Positions 25,389-35,527 of a stretch of 64,000 bases of DNA are shown piece after piece (position 1 is the stretch's first letter; each line of letters begins with the position of its first letter). The DNA is from Natronoarchaeum philippinense (GTDB lineage Archaea > Halobacteriota > Halobacteria > Halobacteriales > Natronoarchaeaceae): NCBI RefSeq assembly GCF_900215575.1, contig NZ_OBEJ01000002.1:310001-374000 (forward strand). Reading direction: 5' to 3'. Below the pieces are notes generated by a model. It worked only from the letters and a program-made list of their open reading frames with translations. It made no database searches and was not told the DNA's origin. The translations under genes and the position numbers were made by a program.

Positions 25389-28300
25389 ATGCTCGATTCT
25401 CTCAAACGGCTGGTTCCTAACAGGATCCGCCGGAGCTATGCGGCAAAATTCGCTATCGTTGTGATCGTAATCGGGCTCTCGATCGGTCTCATCGGCGGGG
25501 CTGCAACCGCCGTCATTTCGGACGAGATCGAGCAGAGCGTCAGCAGCGATCACGCCACCATCGCCTCGAACGACGCCGACAGCGTCGAGCGGTGGCAAAC
25601 GGCCAAAGCTAACAACATCAAGATCCTCTCCCGGCAGGATCAGCTTCGCGCCGACACCGGTAACGAAACCGAGATCAGCAATCTCATCGACTATTTAGAA
25701 CGGTACAGCAGCGAGAACGACGAGACATCGACACACCTCGAAGCGATTCACGTGGTGAATCGGAACTCGGGTGACGTCGTCACCTCGACGAACGTGTCGC
25801 TCCGCGGTGAGACGGTCTCCAACGAGAACCACCCGTGGGTTGACGCGACCGCGTTCGACACGCAGGGCGTCCACGTCACGACCGCGTACCCGGGCGGTGA
25901 CACCTACTTCATCACGCTTGCGACGCCGGTCGACGGCAACGACGACCGCCTCGTCGCGATGTCGTTCAACGCACAGGAAGTCGGGGAGTCGATCCTCTCT
26001 GGGGCGTCCCGCCAGCTGAACAACCCGAACGTCGACAGTAGCTTCAGTACGGTCGTCGACAGCGACGGAAACGTCGTCATGCACGACCGCGACGGCGGTT
26101 CGCTCGTCGGCGAGCAGTACCCGACCTCGAGCCGGTCCTTCGAGATGGCACAGGACGCGGTCAGTCCCCAGACGATGGTGACCGGCTCGACGGCCGGCAT
26201 CATCGACGAGCGCCACGTCGTCGGCGCCCAGAAGATCGGCGGCCAAACGTCGAGCATCGGCACCGATTGGTACGTGATGGTGCACACGCCGTCCGACGAG
26301 GCGTTCGGCTTCGTCTCGACGGTTCGCCAGTACGGTATCGGTGCGACGCTCGGCGGCGTTCTCCTGATCGGTCTGATCGGGGCCATCCTCGGACGCAACA
26401 CCGCGGTTGCGATCGATCGGCTCACCTCCAAGACCGAGGAGATGGAGTCGGGCAACCTCGATGTCGACTTCGAGACCAGCCGTATCGACAACATCGGCCG
26501 GCTCTACGACGGCTTCGCCAACATGCGCGACGCGCTTCGTGAACAGATACGCGAAGCCCAGCAGGCCCGCGAGGAGGCCGAGCAGGCACGGGCCGAGACC
26601 GAACAGATGAACGAGCATCTCGAAACCAAGGCCGACGACTACCAGCAGGTCATGGAAGCGGCCGCCGAGGGCGATATGACCGCTCGGATGGATCCGGAAA
26701 GCGACAACGAGTCGATGACCCAGATCGGCCGGACGTTCAACGAGATGCTCGGCGAGATCGAGGCCACCACCGAGCAGCTCAAGAACTTCGCCGCGGAGGT
26801 CGCCACCGCAAGCGAGCAGGTGACCGCCTCCAGCGAGGAGGTTCGCTCCGCCAGCGAGCAGGTGACCGAGTCGATCCAAGAGATTTCCGACGGCGCCGAG
26901 CGCCAGAACGACTCCCTGCAGTCGGTCAGCCAGGAGATGTCCGGCCTCTCGACGACGATCGAGGAGATCGCCTCCTCGTCGAACGAGGTCGCCGACATCG
27001 CCGAACGGACCGCCAACACGGGCCGGGAAGGCCGCGAAGCCGCCCAGCAGGCGATCGAGGGGATGAACTCGATCGAGGCCGAGAGCGAGGAAGCGGTCGA
27101 AGAGATCGAGCAACTGCAGGAGGAAGTCGCCCAGATCGACGACCTACTGGAGTTCATTACCGAGGTCGCCGAGCAGACCAACATGCTGGCGCTCAACGCC
27201 AACATCGAGGCCTCCCGCTCGGGCGAGTCCGGCGAAGGCTTCGCCGTCGTCGCAGAGGAGGTCAAGGAACTGGCCGCAGACACCAAGGAAGCGGCCGAGG
27301 ACATCGAAGACCGCCTCGAACAGATCAAGGCCCAGACCGACACCACGGCCGAGGAGGTCCGCAAAACCTCCAACGAGGTCTCCCAGCACACCGACTCGGT
27401 GCGCGAGGCCGCCGACGCGCTCGAGGAGATCGCCGGCTACGCACAGGAGACCAACACGGGCGTCCAAGAGATCAGTGCGGCCACCCAGCAACAGGCCGCT
27501 TCCACCCAGCAGGTCGTCGCCATGGTCGACGAGGCCGCGACGATCAGCGAGGAGACCACCGCCGAAGCCGAAAACGTCGCCGCCGCCGCCGAGGAGCAGA
27601 CCACCGCGCTGACGGAGGTCTCGCGCTCGGCATCTGATCTGGCCAATCAGGCGTCCCAGCTCTCCGAGGCGCTCGATCGCTTCGACACCGACGCCGACCG
27701 CGAGCCGGGCCAGTCCGAGCTTCCCGACGGGCAGGACAACGCGTTGCCGTCTGCCGAGGAACTGGCCGCCGACTTGGGCGGCGAGCCTGACGACGCCGAT
27801 ACGTCCGAAGAGGGCGCTGAGCCCGATGCCACGCCCGAGGAGGAGGCCAACGAGGCCACGTTCGACGATCCGCTCGGCAACGCCGACTCGCAGACACAGC
27901 CGGAGACCGATTCCGTGCAGTCCCGCGAGTCCGACACCGCCCCCGCGAGCGACGACGCCGATCCGGCGACGCTCAACCGCACCGAACCAGTGGACGATAG
28001 CAACGAGTCGGTGGCGTCCGACGACGTGGTCGACGCCGGCGCTTCGGTCAGCGATTCCGGAGGCGACCAACCGACCGATACGACTGCACAGGATCACACT
28101 GACACGACTGCACAGGAGACAGAAGCGACCGCTCTCGGTGGCTCGACCGACGACGCGGCCGAACCGGACGACGCCGAGGACGCGGCTGACGCCGACAGCG
28201 CGGCTGCTCCGATGGGCGCTGCAGACGAGCCAGCCGACGCTGGCGACGACCAGTCCACGAGCCCGTTCGACAGTGATCCGCTCGGTGGCACTGACGCCGC

Positions 28301-28607
28301 CGAGGACCAAGGCGCACCCGTTGCCGGCGACGACGGCGAACAGGCCGGGAACGACGAGTCGGCCGCCGACGCCGAGGCGCCGGATCCGCTCGGCGATATC
28401 GAGTCCGACGACAGCACGGAGTCGATCACGCTCGGTAGCGAGGCTGACGCGGCTGACGACGACGATTCCGTCGACGCGGAAGCCGACGCTGATGCGGCTG
28501 AAGCAGACGAGCAGTCCGAGGACAGCGAGGCAGACGACGAGACGAACGATGACGACATGTTCTCGTTCGTCCAGTCGGAGCCCGAGAACCGCGACGACGA
28601 GAACTGA
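25389..28607 (+). CDS. Membrane-bound methyl-accepting transducer (Htr type) with a long acidic C-terminal tail
   Basis: 1,072 residues. TM1 is at about 21-44, an extracellular sensor of about 270 residues follows (Cache-like in length and layout), TM2 is near 314-336, then HAMP. The cytoplasmic coiled-coil signalling domain contains the hairpin [18 protein letters not shown] near 596, which binds CheA/CheW. Methylation-helix sequences such as [17 protein letters not shown] are present. After about residue 767 comes a tail of roughly 305 residues, dominated by Asp, Glu, Ala and Ser, with three DPLG copies. The ligand is unknown. No che genes are adjacent. The sensing and signalling call is firm; the tail is unusual. 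Confidence 0.93.
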   Translation: MLDSLKRLVPNRIRRSYAAKFAIVVIVIGLSIGLIGGAATAVISDEIEQSVSSDHATIASNDADSVERWQTAKANNIKILSRQDQLRADTGNETEISNLIDYLERYSSENDETSTHLEAIHVVNRNSGDVVTSTNVSLRGETVSNENHPWVDATAFDTQGVHVTTAYPGGDTYFITLATPVDGNDDRLVAMSFNAQEVGESILSGASRQLNNPNVDSSFSTVVDSDGNVVMHDRDGGSLVGEQYPTSSRSFEMAQDAVSPQTMVTGSTAGIIDERHVVGAQKIGGQTSSIGTDWYVMVHTPSDEAFGFVSTVRQYGIGATLGGVLLIGLIGAILGRNTAVAIDRLTSKTEEMESGNLDVDFETSRIDNIGRLYDGFANMRDALREQIREAQQAREEAEQARAETEQMNEHLETKADDYQQVMEAAAEGDMTARMDPESDNESMTQIGRTFNEMLGEIEATTEQLKNFAAEVATASEQVTASSEEVRSASEQVTESIQEISDGAERQNDSLQSVSQEMSGLSTTIEEIASSSNEVADIAERTANTGREGREAAQQAIEGMNSIEAESEEAVEEIEQLQEEVAQIDDLLEFITEVAEQTNMLALNANIEASRSGESGEGFAVVAEEVKELAADTKEAAEDIEDRLEQIKAQTDTTAEEVRKTSNEVSQHTDSVREAADALEEIAGYAQETNTGVQEISAATQQQAASTQQVVAMVDEAATISEETTAEAENVAAAAEEQTTALTEVSRSASDLANQASQLSEALDRFDTDADREPGQSELPDGQDNALPSAEELAADLGGEPDDADTSEEGAEPDATPEEEANEATFDDPLGNADSQTQPETDSVQSRESDTAPASDDADPATLNRTEPVDDSNESVASDDVVDAGASVSDSGGDQPTDTTAQDHTDTTAQETEATALGGSTDDAAEPDDAEDAADADSAAAPMGAADEPADAGDDQSTSPFDSDPLGGTDAAEDQGAPVAGDDGEQAGNDESAADAEAPDPLGDIESDDSTESITLGSEADAADDDDSVDAEADADAAEADEQSEDSEADDETNDDDMFSFVQSEPENRDDEN

Positions 28608-28637
28608 GGCGGCCTTCTTTTCCTAGCGGCCGTTTGA
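28608..28637. terminator. Convergent transducer/thiDN intergenic, possible terminator
   Basis: The 30 bases between the two convergent stop codons contain CGGCC, a T-rich TTCTTTTCC, and GGCCG, so a short stem with a T-rich loop can form and each strand would read into the other gene. It is a weak candidate bidirectional terminator. Confidence 0.3.
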
Positions 28638-29984
28638 TCAATCCGTTCGATCGAGTTCGTCCGCGAGCGCCAGCGTGCGCTCGGCCAGTTCGGACGAGCG
28701 CTCGGCCAGCACCGTGACCGAGCGCGTCCGTTCTTCGAGAAGCGCCGTCGGCGTCCCGTCGGCGTCGTCGACAGCCGTTTCGACGGCATCGCTCGCGGAG
28801 CGGGCGGCCGAGCCGTCGGGCGCGCGGTAGATCGCTCGCTCCCAGTCGAGGTCGTCGACCGCGGCGACCGCACGGGGCGACCTGACAGTGGCGGCGAAGC
28901 GAGTCGCGGGGTCGATTTCCCTGACGCCCAGCAGAACCGTCGCCTCGTCGTCAGCGACGCCAAAACGGACGCCTCGGTTCGCTCGGAGTCCTCGCCGCGT
29001 CCCGCCGACTCCTCCTTCGACCCCCGCGACCTCGGACGGGCGCTCGGCGTACGGCGTCGCGCCGACGATCTGGAGGCCGCCCTCCTCGGCCAGCGCGTGG
29101 GCGCCGGAATCCACGAGTCGGTCGAGCACCTCCTCGATCGCTTCGGCAGTCGCGGCGCGGTCGGCGCGCTCGCTCCGTGCGACGCCGTGATTGACTGCGC
29201 CGGGCCCCTCGCCGACATCGTAGTGATAGCGTACCGCTCGTTCCATGAACGAGACGCCCTCGGCGACCGCATCGCGCAGCGACTCGCCGCGTGCCAGACG
29301 GGCGGCGACGGCGCTCGACAGCGTACAGCCCGAGCCGTGGGTGGCGTCGGTGTCGATGCGGGGGTGCTCGAAGCGCTCGGCGCTCTCCTCGGTAACGAGG
29401 AGGTCGACGACGGCGTCTTCACGAGCGTCGGCGTCGAGATGGCCGCCCTTGACGAGCGCGGCGTCGGCGCCCAGTTCGACGAGCGCCTCGCCGGCAGCGC
29501 GGGCGTCAGCGACGGTTTCGAGCGGGCGGCCGGTCAGCACCTCGGCCTCGTCGGCGTTCGGCGTCACGAGCCGGGATCGGGCGATTAGGTCCTCGTAGGC
29601 GTCTTCGGCGTCGGCGTCGAGCAGCCGGTCGCCCGAACTGGCGACCATCACCGGATCGACTACGGCGGGTGCGTCGCTGGCGGCGACCTGTTCTGCGACG
29701 AGGTCGATCACGGGCGCGGTCGCCAGCATCCCCGTCTTGATCGCGCCCACGTCGAAGTCCTCGACGACGGCGTCGATCTGCGCGTCGATCTGTTCGACCG
29801 GCAGGACGTGCGTTCCCTGCACGCCGGTCGTGTTCTGAGCGGTCGCAGCCGTGATCGCGCTCGTGCCGAACACGCCGTGGGCGTCCATCGTCTTCAGATC
29901 GGCCTGAATCCCCGCGCCGCCGCCCGAATCGCTCCCGGCGACGGTCAGCGCGACCGGCCGCTCGTCGGGTGCTGGTCGTCTCAT
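28638..29984 (-). CDS. thiD: Bifunctional hydroxymethylpyrimidine(phosphate) kinase / thiamine-phosphate synthase (ThiD-ThiN fusion)
   Basis: 448 residues from the ATG at 29984; an earlier TTG is less likely. The N-terminal about 265 residues are ThiD (ALTVAGSDSGGGAGIQADLK, KTGML, DTDATHGSGCTLSSAVAARL), which phosphorylates HMP and HMP-P. The C-terminal about 170 residues match ThiN, the archaeal thiamine-phosphate synthase that couples HMP-PP with thiazole phosphate; the GVRFGVADD segment is visible. The fusion is standard in many archaea that lack ThiE. It is preceded by an AIR-synthase-family gene 60 bases upstream on the same strand. No thiamine riboswitch was recognised in that short gap. 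Confidence 0.9.
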   Translation of the reverse strand: MRRPAPDERPVALTVAGSDSGGGAGIQADLKTMDAHGVFGTSAITAATAQNTTGVQGTHVLPVEQIDAQIDAVVEDFDVGAIKTGMLATAPVIDLVAEQVAASDAPAVVDPVMVASSGDRLLDADAEDAYEDLIARSRLVTPNADEAEVLTGRPLETVADARAAGEALVELGADAALVKGGHLDADAREDAVVDLLVTEESAERFEHPRIDTDATHGSGCTLSSAVAARLARGESLRDAVAEGVSFMERAVRYHYDVGEGPGAVNHGVARSERADRAATAEAIEEVLDRLVDSGAHALAEEGGLQIVGATPYAERPSEVAGVEGGVGGTRRGLRANRGVRFGVADDEATVLLGVREIDPATRFAATVRSPRAVAAVDDLDWERAIYRAPDGSAARSASDAVETAVDDADGTPTALLEERTRSVTVLAERSSELAERTLALADELDRTD

Positions 29985-30044
29985 ACTCGCCAGTATAAGC
30001 GGCACGTACAAATCGGTGATGGAGGCCGACGGCGTCGCGGCGAG

Positions 30045-31073
30045 TCAGGCGTCGTCTTGCAGTTTGCCCATGTGCTCCTCGAAGGCGGCCCAGAACGGGT
30101 CGTGACCGGGATGGTCGACGTGCTCGCCGTCGACGGTCAGGCCCGAGCCGTCCGTGACCGTCCCGATTTCGGCGGCGGGGATGCCCTCGTCGTCGAGCGC
30201 GGCCAGCACGTCGTCGACGCCGTCCGGCGCCACGGCGGCCAGCAGCGTCCCCTCACTGATCGAGATCCACGGATCGATGCCGAAAAACTCGCAGGCCTCC
30301 AGCACCCCGGGCTGGACCGGAACAGCGTCGCGCTCGATCTCGACGCCGACGCCGGCCGCGCGGGCCATCTCGTAGAGGCCGCCGTGGACGCCGCCCTCGG
30401 TCGCATCGTGCATCGCGCTGACAGGACCGGCGCGAGCGGCCGTCAGCGCGTCCGTCACGGGACTCATGTCGTAGAACCGGTCTTTGGCGTCCTCGATGAC
30501 GCCGTCGTCGAGGTCGTCCTGCATCAGCGACTCGAACTGGATCGACAGGAGGCCGGTCGCCTCGATCGCCGGCCCTTTCGTGATGACGATTTTGTCGCCG
30601 GGGCGCGCGCCGTCGGGTCGGACAAGATCCGCGGCGTCGCCGACCGCGATCGACGTGCCGCCGCCGATCATCGGGTAGTTACAGCCGGCGTACCGGCCGG
30701 TGTGACCCGTGACGATGCTGACGCCCAGCTCGGTCGCCTCGCGGTCGAACGTTTCCCAGAGCGTGGCGAACTGCTCGTCGGTGATCTCGCCGGGCATGTT
30801 CAGATCGACGCTGAGATGCGTCGGCGCCAGCCCGGAGACGGCCACGTCGCTCAGCAGGATGTGGACGGCGAACCACGCGGCCCGCTCGAAGCCAAGCGAC
30901 GGCATCACGAACACCGGATCGGTCGCCATCGCGGCGACCTGCTCGCCCATGTCGACTACCCCGAAGTCCACGCCGTGTTGGGGTCCGAGCGTCACGTCCT
31001 CGCGCTCGGCGCCGAGGTTCGGGTAGACGTACTCGTCGAAGAACTCGCGGTCGATTTTTCCGAGGTCGCTCAT
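30045..31073 (-). CDS. AIR synthase (PurM/ThiL/HypE) family protein
   Basis: 342 residues. The two-domain ATP-binding fold of the PurM/ThiL/HypE/SelD superfamily is indicated by VDFGVVDMGEQVAAMATDPV, then VSGLAPTHLSVDLNMPGEI and DATEGGVHGGLYEMARAAGV. It lacks the C-terminal PRC-type tail of HypE and no other hydrogenase-maturation genes are present, so HypE labels are probably misleading. Its place directly upstream of thiD-thiN suggests a role in thiamine metabolism, such as a ThiL-like kinase, but this is inference. A leftward TATA (TAAATAC, about 31095-31101) gives a near-leaderless start. Confidence 0.8.
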   Translation of the reverse strand: MSDLGKIDREFFDEYVYPNLGAEREDVTLGPQHGVDFGVVDMGEQVAAMATDPVFVMPSLGFERAAWFAVHILLSDVAVSGLAPTHLSVDLNMPGEITDEQFATLWETFDREATELGVSIVTGHTGRYAGCNYPMIGGGTSIAVGDAADLVRPDGARPGDKIVITKGPAIEATGLLSIQFESLMQDDLDDGVIEDAKDRFYDMSPVTDALTAARAGPVSAMHDATEGGVHGGLYEMARAAGVGVEIERDAVPVQPGVLEACEFFGIDPWISISEGTLLAAVAPDGVDDVLAALDDEGIPAAEIGTVTDGSGLTVDGEHVDHPGHDPFWAAFEEHMGKLQDDA

Positions 31074-31186
31074 GCCAAGCGGTATTCCCGCGATGTATTT
31101 AGTGATAATGAATCACACACCAGATACAGCGCCGTCGGCCACACAGACGCTATTCGAAAATGATTACATCCACTGAGGAGCGGCGC

Positions 31187-31194
31187 TTTTTTTA
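31187..31194 (+). promoter_or_regulatory. TATA-like element of the TauE-type exporter gene
   Basis: A run TTTTTTTA stands out from GC-rich surroundings, 32-39 bases upstream of the GTG start at 31226. It fits an archaeal TATA position. The same run could be misread as a terminator, but no gene ends just upstream on the plus strand. Confidence 0.45.
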
Positions 31195-31225
31195 GTGTGC
31201 CCCAACTCACGGTCGGTCACTGTCC

Positions 31226-32323
31226 GTGAACGTCCCATCGACGCCCTCGTTCGACCGGTTCATCGCCGCATTCCTGCGGTATCAGCACGTGTTCGTTTTC
31301 GCCGCTCCGGTGCTTTTCGTCGGACTCGTCTACGCCGCGGCTCCGACGCCCGCCGGTGCTGGCGCCGACTACTGGCTAGAGTTCTGGTGGCTGTTCCCGT
31401 TTTTCCTGCTGGGAGCGACCATCGTGAACACCGTGGGGATCAGCGGTGCGGCGCTTTTCGTCCCGTTCCTGATCTTCATCTTCCCGCTGTTCGCCGATCC
31501 GCTGTCCTCCCAGACGCTGGTGAAAGTCGGCCTGATCAGCGAGTCCTTTGGACTCTCTAGCTCCGCGCTTGCTTTCATCTCCTACGGGCTGGTCGACCGT
31601 CGGCTGTCGATCGCGCTCGTCGCCGGGGCGCTGCCGCTGGTCGTCGGCGGCGCGTTCCTGTCGTTTTTCCTTCCCGAACCCGTGTTCCAGCTGCTGCTGG
31701 GGCTCGTGCTGGTCATCTCGGCGGTGCTTCTCTTCCGGCTCGATCTGGGCCACGAGGCGCCCGGCGAGGACGCCGACGATAGCCCGGCCGCCGCGGCAGA
31801 CGGTGGTACCGAGGGCGTGCTCCCGGACGACGCCGACAAGCTCGGCGTCGCGGGCGTCGCCGTCGACGACGGCCAAGTGACACGCGTCGACAAGGACGGC
31901 AACGAGTACCGGTACGACCGGTCCGGCTACCTGCGTCGCTTCGGAACCTACGGCTTCGGCGGAATCTTCCAAGGCGTCGCCGGCTTCGGTATCGGCGAGA
32001 TCGGCATCGTCTCGATGCTTACGTCGTCGATCCCGGTTCGCGTCGCCATCGGCACGAACCACATCGTCGTCGCCACGACGGCGATCATCGCGTCGCTGAC
32101 CCACGTGTTCGGCGGCGGACTGGTCGGCCACGGCACGATGAACCTCGCGTCGACGCCGTGGAACATGGTCGTGTTCACCGTGCCGGCGACGGTCATCGGC
32201 GGCCAGATCGCCCCCTACGTCGCCGCGGCGCTCGACACCAGCACGCTCAAACTGTTCGTGGCGAGCCTGTTCGCGCTCATCTCGACGGCCCTGTTCGTCA
32301 TCGCCGGGCAGGCGCTGCTCTGA
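31226..32323 (+). CDS. TauE/SafE-family sulfite/anion exporter
   Basis: 365 residues starting at GTG 31226. There are eight or nine membrane helices in two halves, each with the family glycine-rich repeat: NTVGISGAALFVPFL in the first and GGIFQGVAGFGIGEIGIVSM in the second. A cytoplasmic acidic loop of about 70 residues, including DADDSPAAAADGG, separates the halves and is longer than usual. Family members export sulfite, sulfoacetate or other organic anions. No linked enzyme reveals the substrate; the sulfatase cluster is more than 20 kb away. Confidence 0.85.
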   Translation: MNVPSTPSFDRFIAAFLRYQHVFVFAAPVLFVGLVYAAAPTPAGAGADYWLEFWWLFPFFLLGATIVNTVGISGAALFVPFLIFIFPLFADPLSSQTLVKVGLISESFGLSSSALAFISYGLVDRRLSIALVAGALPLVVGGAFLSFFLPEPVFQLLLGLVLVISAVLLFRLDLGHEAPGEDADDSPAAAADGGTEGVLPDDADKLGVAGVAVDDGQVTRVDKDGNEYRYDRSGYLRRFGTYGFGGIFQGVAGFGIGEIGIVSMLTSSIPVRVAIGTNHIVVATTAIIASLTHVFGGGLVGHGTMNLASTPWNMVVFTVPATVIGGQIAPYVAAALDTSTLKLFVASLFALISTALFVIAGQALL

Positions 32324-32338
32324 CGCCGCGCTCGATTC

Positions 32339-32971
32339 TCACTCGCCTTCGACCAGACGCCGCAGTTGCTCTGGCGGCACCGCTCCTCTGGCGGCGTGGC
32401 CCTCGTAGGCGAACGTCGGGACGCCCGTCACGCCTTGGCGCTGGGCCGTAGTGAACTGTTCTGTGAGCTCCTCGCGCAGTCGATCGTCGTCGAGAGCGTC
32501 CTCGATCTCCTCGGGATCGAGATCGGCGTCGGCGGCGATGTCTGTCAGCACGTCGGCGTCGCCGATATCACGGCCCTCCTGCCACAGCGCGGCGTAGATC
32601 GCCTCGTCGAACGCCAGCCACCGCTCGTAGGGGTAGTGTTCCTTGACGTAGTAGGATGCTACTTGCGCGTCCAGCGAGTCGATCTCGCGGGATAGCTCGA
32701 GTTCCATCTCGGCGTCGTAGCGTTCCTGTAGCCGCCGGACGTTCTCTTTTGCCTGCTCGAAATATTCTTCGTCTTTGCCGTCGTCGACCGAGTGGTCGAT
32801 TTCGCCGTCGGGCCCGCGCTTGCCCGACCGCAGGTCGAAGGGGCGCCAGTCGATCTCTAACTCCTCCTCACGCTCGTCTTGGTACTGGTCGAGCGACTGC
32901 CGCCCGAGATAGCAAAACGGGCAGACGTAGTCGGCGAACACGGTGATCCGTTCGGCTCCTGTCTGGCTCAT
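32339..32971 (-). CDS. DsbA-family (FrnE-like) thiol oxidoreductase
   Basis: 210 residues from the ATG at 32971; another ATG seven codons upstream is possible. Thioredoxin-fold strand ITVFADYVCPFC places the redox CPFC at residues 17-20. An inserted helical domain follows, and the cis-proline loop VTGVPTFAYEG returns to the thioredoxin core. There is no signal peptide, so it acts in the cytoplasm, as FrnE-type proteins do. It converges on the exporter gene with only 15 bases between. Confidence 0.88.
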   Translation of the reverse strand: MSQTGAERITVFADYVCPFCYLGRQSLDQYQDEREEELEIDWRPFDLRSGKRGPDGEIDHSVDDGKDEEYFEQAKENVRRLQERYDAEMELELSREIDSLDAQVASYYVKEHYPYERWLAFDEAIYAALWQEGRDIGDADVLTDIAADADLDPEEIEDALDDDRLREELTEQFTTAQRQGVTGVPTFAYEGHAARGAVPPEQLRRLVEGE

Positions 32972-33094
32972 GTGACGACGTAGCGCTGCCATCCCGAAAA
33001 GTGCCCCGCGGTCGTGAGCCGTCGGCGTCCACGCGCGCCGGACGTGATCTCACCGTGCGCTGGGCGTGGTCCCGGCGCGCGCTGGACGTGACCG

Positions 33095-33937
33095 CTACTC
33101 CTCGGCGCGCACACGGACGGTGATCCCGTCGGGTGCTTCGACCCGCACCGCGCCATCGTCTCGTTCGACATCGACGCCGCGCGTTTCGAAGCGCTCTCCG
33201 ACCGCCGCCAGCGCATCGGCGTCGGGGACGACGACCTCGAACGCCGTCAGTCCACGGTGGTCGCCGACCGGCGTGGACCGCCCGTTCCACGTGTTGATCG
33301 CCAGATGGTGGTGGTATCCACCGGCCGACAGGAACGCGGCGCCGTCGTCGAACGCGCCCGACACCTCGAAGCCGAGGTCGTCGACGTAGAACGCCCGCGA
33401 AGGCGCCAGCGCCGACGTTTCGAGGTGTACGTGCCCGAGGTCGGTTTCGGCGGGAAGCGCGGTGTCGGCGTCGCCGTCGTCGAGCGCGTCGAACGCCAGC
33501 GGTTCGGTGGTCATCACGACCCGTCCGTCCTCGTCGTAGGTCCACTCCTCGCGCGGTCGGTCGCGGTAGATCTCGATGCCGTTGCCCTCCGGGTCGCTCA
33601 GGTACAGCGCCTCGCTGGCGTCGTGGTCGGAGGCCCCCGCGAGGCGCCACTCTGATCGAACGCGTGCCAGCGCGTCCGCGAGGGCGCCGCGGTCGGGCAC
33701 TCGGATCGCTAGATGAAACAGTCCCGCCGCGGTCCGGGGTCGTTCTGTCGCCTCCGGAGCCTCGACCAACTCGACGAGCGCGGTCTCGCCCGCCCGAAGT
33801 GTCGCCCGATCCCCCTCTCGATCGACCGTCGGGACGCCGACGACGCGCCGATAGAACTCGACCTGCTCGTCGAGATCGTTCACTCGAAGCGTAACCATCC
33901 CCATCCGCGTCTCCGGTGGTAATCCGTCCGCTCCCAT
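33095..33937 (-). CDS. VOC-family ring-cleaving dioxygenase/glyoxalase (CatE-like)
   Basis: 280 residues with two tandem vicinal-oxygen-chelate domains: about 12-125 (VTLRVNDLDEQVEFYRRVVG to GNGIEIYRDRPREEW) and about 168-278 (LGHVHLETSALAPSRAFYVD on). Candidate metal ligands are the His in GLFHLAIRV or GHVHLET, the HHLAINTW histidine and an EIYR glutamate. The layout matches CatE-like catechol-2,3-dioxygenase homologues common in haloarchaea. No aromatic-degradation genes are adjacent, so the substrate is open. Confidence 0.82.
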   Translation of the reverse strand: MGADGLPPETRMGMVTLRVNDLDEQVEFYRRVVGVPTVDREGDRATLRAGETALVELVEAPEATERPRTAAGLFHLAIRVPDRGALADALARVRSEWRLAGASDHDASEALYLSDPEGNGIEIYRDRPREEWTYDEDGRVVMTTEPLAFDALDDGDADTALPAETDLGHVHLETSALAPSRAFYVDDLGFEVSGAFDDGAAFLSAGGYHHHLAINTWNGRSTPVGDHRGLTAFEVVVPDADALAAVGERFETRGVDVERDDGAVRVEAPDGITVRVRAEE

Positions 33938-34030
33938 AGGTGGCGTTGGTCGTTATCACGCTTGAGCCTGTTCGCCGACCAACCGCTTTCCGGTTCCCAC
34001 GCTTATGACCTGCGCCGTGGTACGCGGCGT

Positions 34031-34750
34031 ATGTCCGCACCGATCGAGTGCGTACTCGTCGCGGGCGCGAGCGGCGGCACCGGCCGGGAGATTCTCACGC
34101 AACTGCGCAACGCGGGGGTCGTCGTGCGCGCGATGACGCGCTCGGCCGACCGAGAACTCGAACTGAAGCGCCGCGGCGCCGACGAGGTGGTCGTCGGCGA
34201 CCTGCTCGACCCTGCCGACGCGGTTCGAGCGGCCGAAGGCTGTGACGCCGTGCTCTGTGCGGTCGGCACCGGGCCGAGCCCGCGCCACCTGCTGGGGGGC
34301 GACCTCGTCGACCGCACCGGGGTGGCGAACCTGCTGACGGCCGCCATCTCCGAGGGCGTCGACCGGTTCGTCTACGAGAGCGCGATCGGCGTCGGGAACT
34401 CGGCGCCAGGGATGCCCTTGCCGTTCCGGCTGGGGATCCGCGCGACGCTCCGTGCGAAAGCGGCGTCCGAGAGCGCCCTCCGGGCGTCGGGGCTGGAGTA
34501 CACGATCCTCAGGCCGGGTCGTTTGACGAACGACCCCGCGACTGGCGACGTGCTCGTCGGGCGGGGCGGCGACACCGTCTCCGGAGCGATCCCGCGGGCC
34601 GACGTTGCGCGCCTGATGGTGGCGGCGCTGTTCACGCCCGAGGCCAGCGGCGAGACGTTCGAGGTGGTGAGTCGGGAGGGACTGCGCGGCGACGCCGACG
34701 GACTAGTCGACGTGGACTGGCGCGTCCCCGAGGCGGTGACCGAGCCCTGA
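34031..34750 (+). CDS. NAD(P)-binding SDR-like protein (atypical short-chain family)
   Basis: 239 residues from the ATG at 34031; an earlier in-frame start at 33962 runs through the promoter. The Rossmann motif GASGGTG is at residues 12-18. The fold continues with VVVGDLLDPADAVRAAEGCD, the YESAIGVGN segment and RPGRLTNDPATG, typical of the atypical SDRs related to NmrA and complex-I assembly factors. The YxxxK catalytic pair is not clear, so it may be a sensor or structural protein rather than an enzyme. It is monocistronic. Confidence 0.82.
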   Translation: MSAPIECVLVAGASGGTGREILTQLRNAGVVVRAMTRSADRELELKRRGADEVVVGDLLDPADAVRAAEGCDAVLCAVGTGPSPRHLLGGDLVDRTGVANLLTAAISEGVDRFVYESAIGVGNSAPGMPLPFRLGIRATLRAKAASESALRASGLEYTILRPGRLTNDPATGDVLVGRGGDTVSGAIPRADVARLMVAALFTPEASGETFEVVSREGLRGDADGLVDVDWRVPEAVTEP

Positions 34751-34936
34751 TCGGTCGTCGGTACGACGCCGTGGACGAGTGCCGTATCGGAGTTATAGAC
34801 GAGCAGCGTGCCGACGCAACGGGCGACATTGGGCTGCTCCCGCAGGCGAGCGTCGTTTCGGCGTCCAGACACACAAGTGCGGCCGAGAGCGCAGCCGCTG
34901 GCGGGCTGAAAAATACGGGAGAAGTTGGAGCGGCGT

Positions 34937-35527
34937 CTACTTGCCGCGGCCGCTGTCGCCGTTGATCGAGGGCTTGGTGTGCTCGGTACCCTTGCCGCGG
35001 TTCTGCTGGCCGCGACCGCGCTGACCGGCGCTGGTCTTGCCGCGGAACGCGCGACCCTGATGGGTGTCGTCGCAGATCCAGTTGAGCTCGTCGTCGTTCT
35101 CGATCGCGGGGTGGTTCGGGTCCAGAAGGATGACTTCGTGCCACTTCTGGCTGCCGTCCTCGCCAACCCAGTAGCTGTTCAGCACGCGCAGGTTGCGGAA
35201 CTTCCGGCTGGCGCGCTCCTCGGCGATGCGCTGGAGGTTCTTGCGCCGCGTGATGCGGTTGACGCCTTGGCGCTTGGTGCGTCGGCCGGCCTTGTGTCGG
35301 ACCTTGCGGGCCGAGCCCTTGCGGACGCTGACGCGTGCGACGACGACGCCCTGCTTTGCCTTGTAGCCCAGTTCGCGGGCCTTGTCCAGACGGGTGGGGC
35401 GCTCGACGCGTTCGATGGCGCCTTGGTCGCGCCATTCCTGCTTGCGCTGCCACTGCAGTTCGGCGAGCTTTCCGTCGCCCGGGTTCTTCCAGGCGTCCTT
35501 GATGTGCGAGTAGAAGCTTCGTGCCAT
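34937..35527 (-). CDS. rpl15e: 50S ribosomal protein L15e
   Basis: 196 residues, ATG at 35527 (MARSFYSHIKDAWKNPGDGK). The family signatures KQEWRDQGAIERVERPTRLD, NLRVLNSYWVGEDG and the C-terminal GLY/ARG-rich tail are all present. This is an archaeal and eukaryotic large-subunit protein with no bacterial counterpart. GGTGAT sits just upstream of the ATG as a Shine-Dalgarno-like element. Confidence 0.97.
   Translation of the reverse strand: MARSFYSHIKDAWKNPGDGKLAELQWQRKQEWRDQGAIERVERPTRLDKARELGYKAKQGVVVARVSVRKGSARKVRHKAGRRTKRQGVNRITRRKNLQRIAEERASRKFRNLRVLNSYWVGEDGSQKWHEVILLDPNHPAIENDDELNWICDDTHQGRAFRGKTSAGQRGRGQQNRGKGTEHTKPSINGDSGRGK

Noticed and set aside
31187-31193. T7 run as a terminator
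   Set aside because: It lies between divergent genes with no rightward gene ending there; it suits a TATA position for the exporter gene better.
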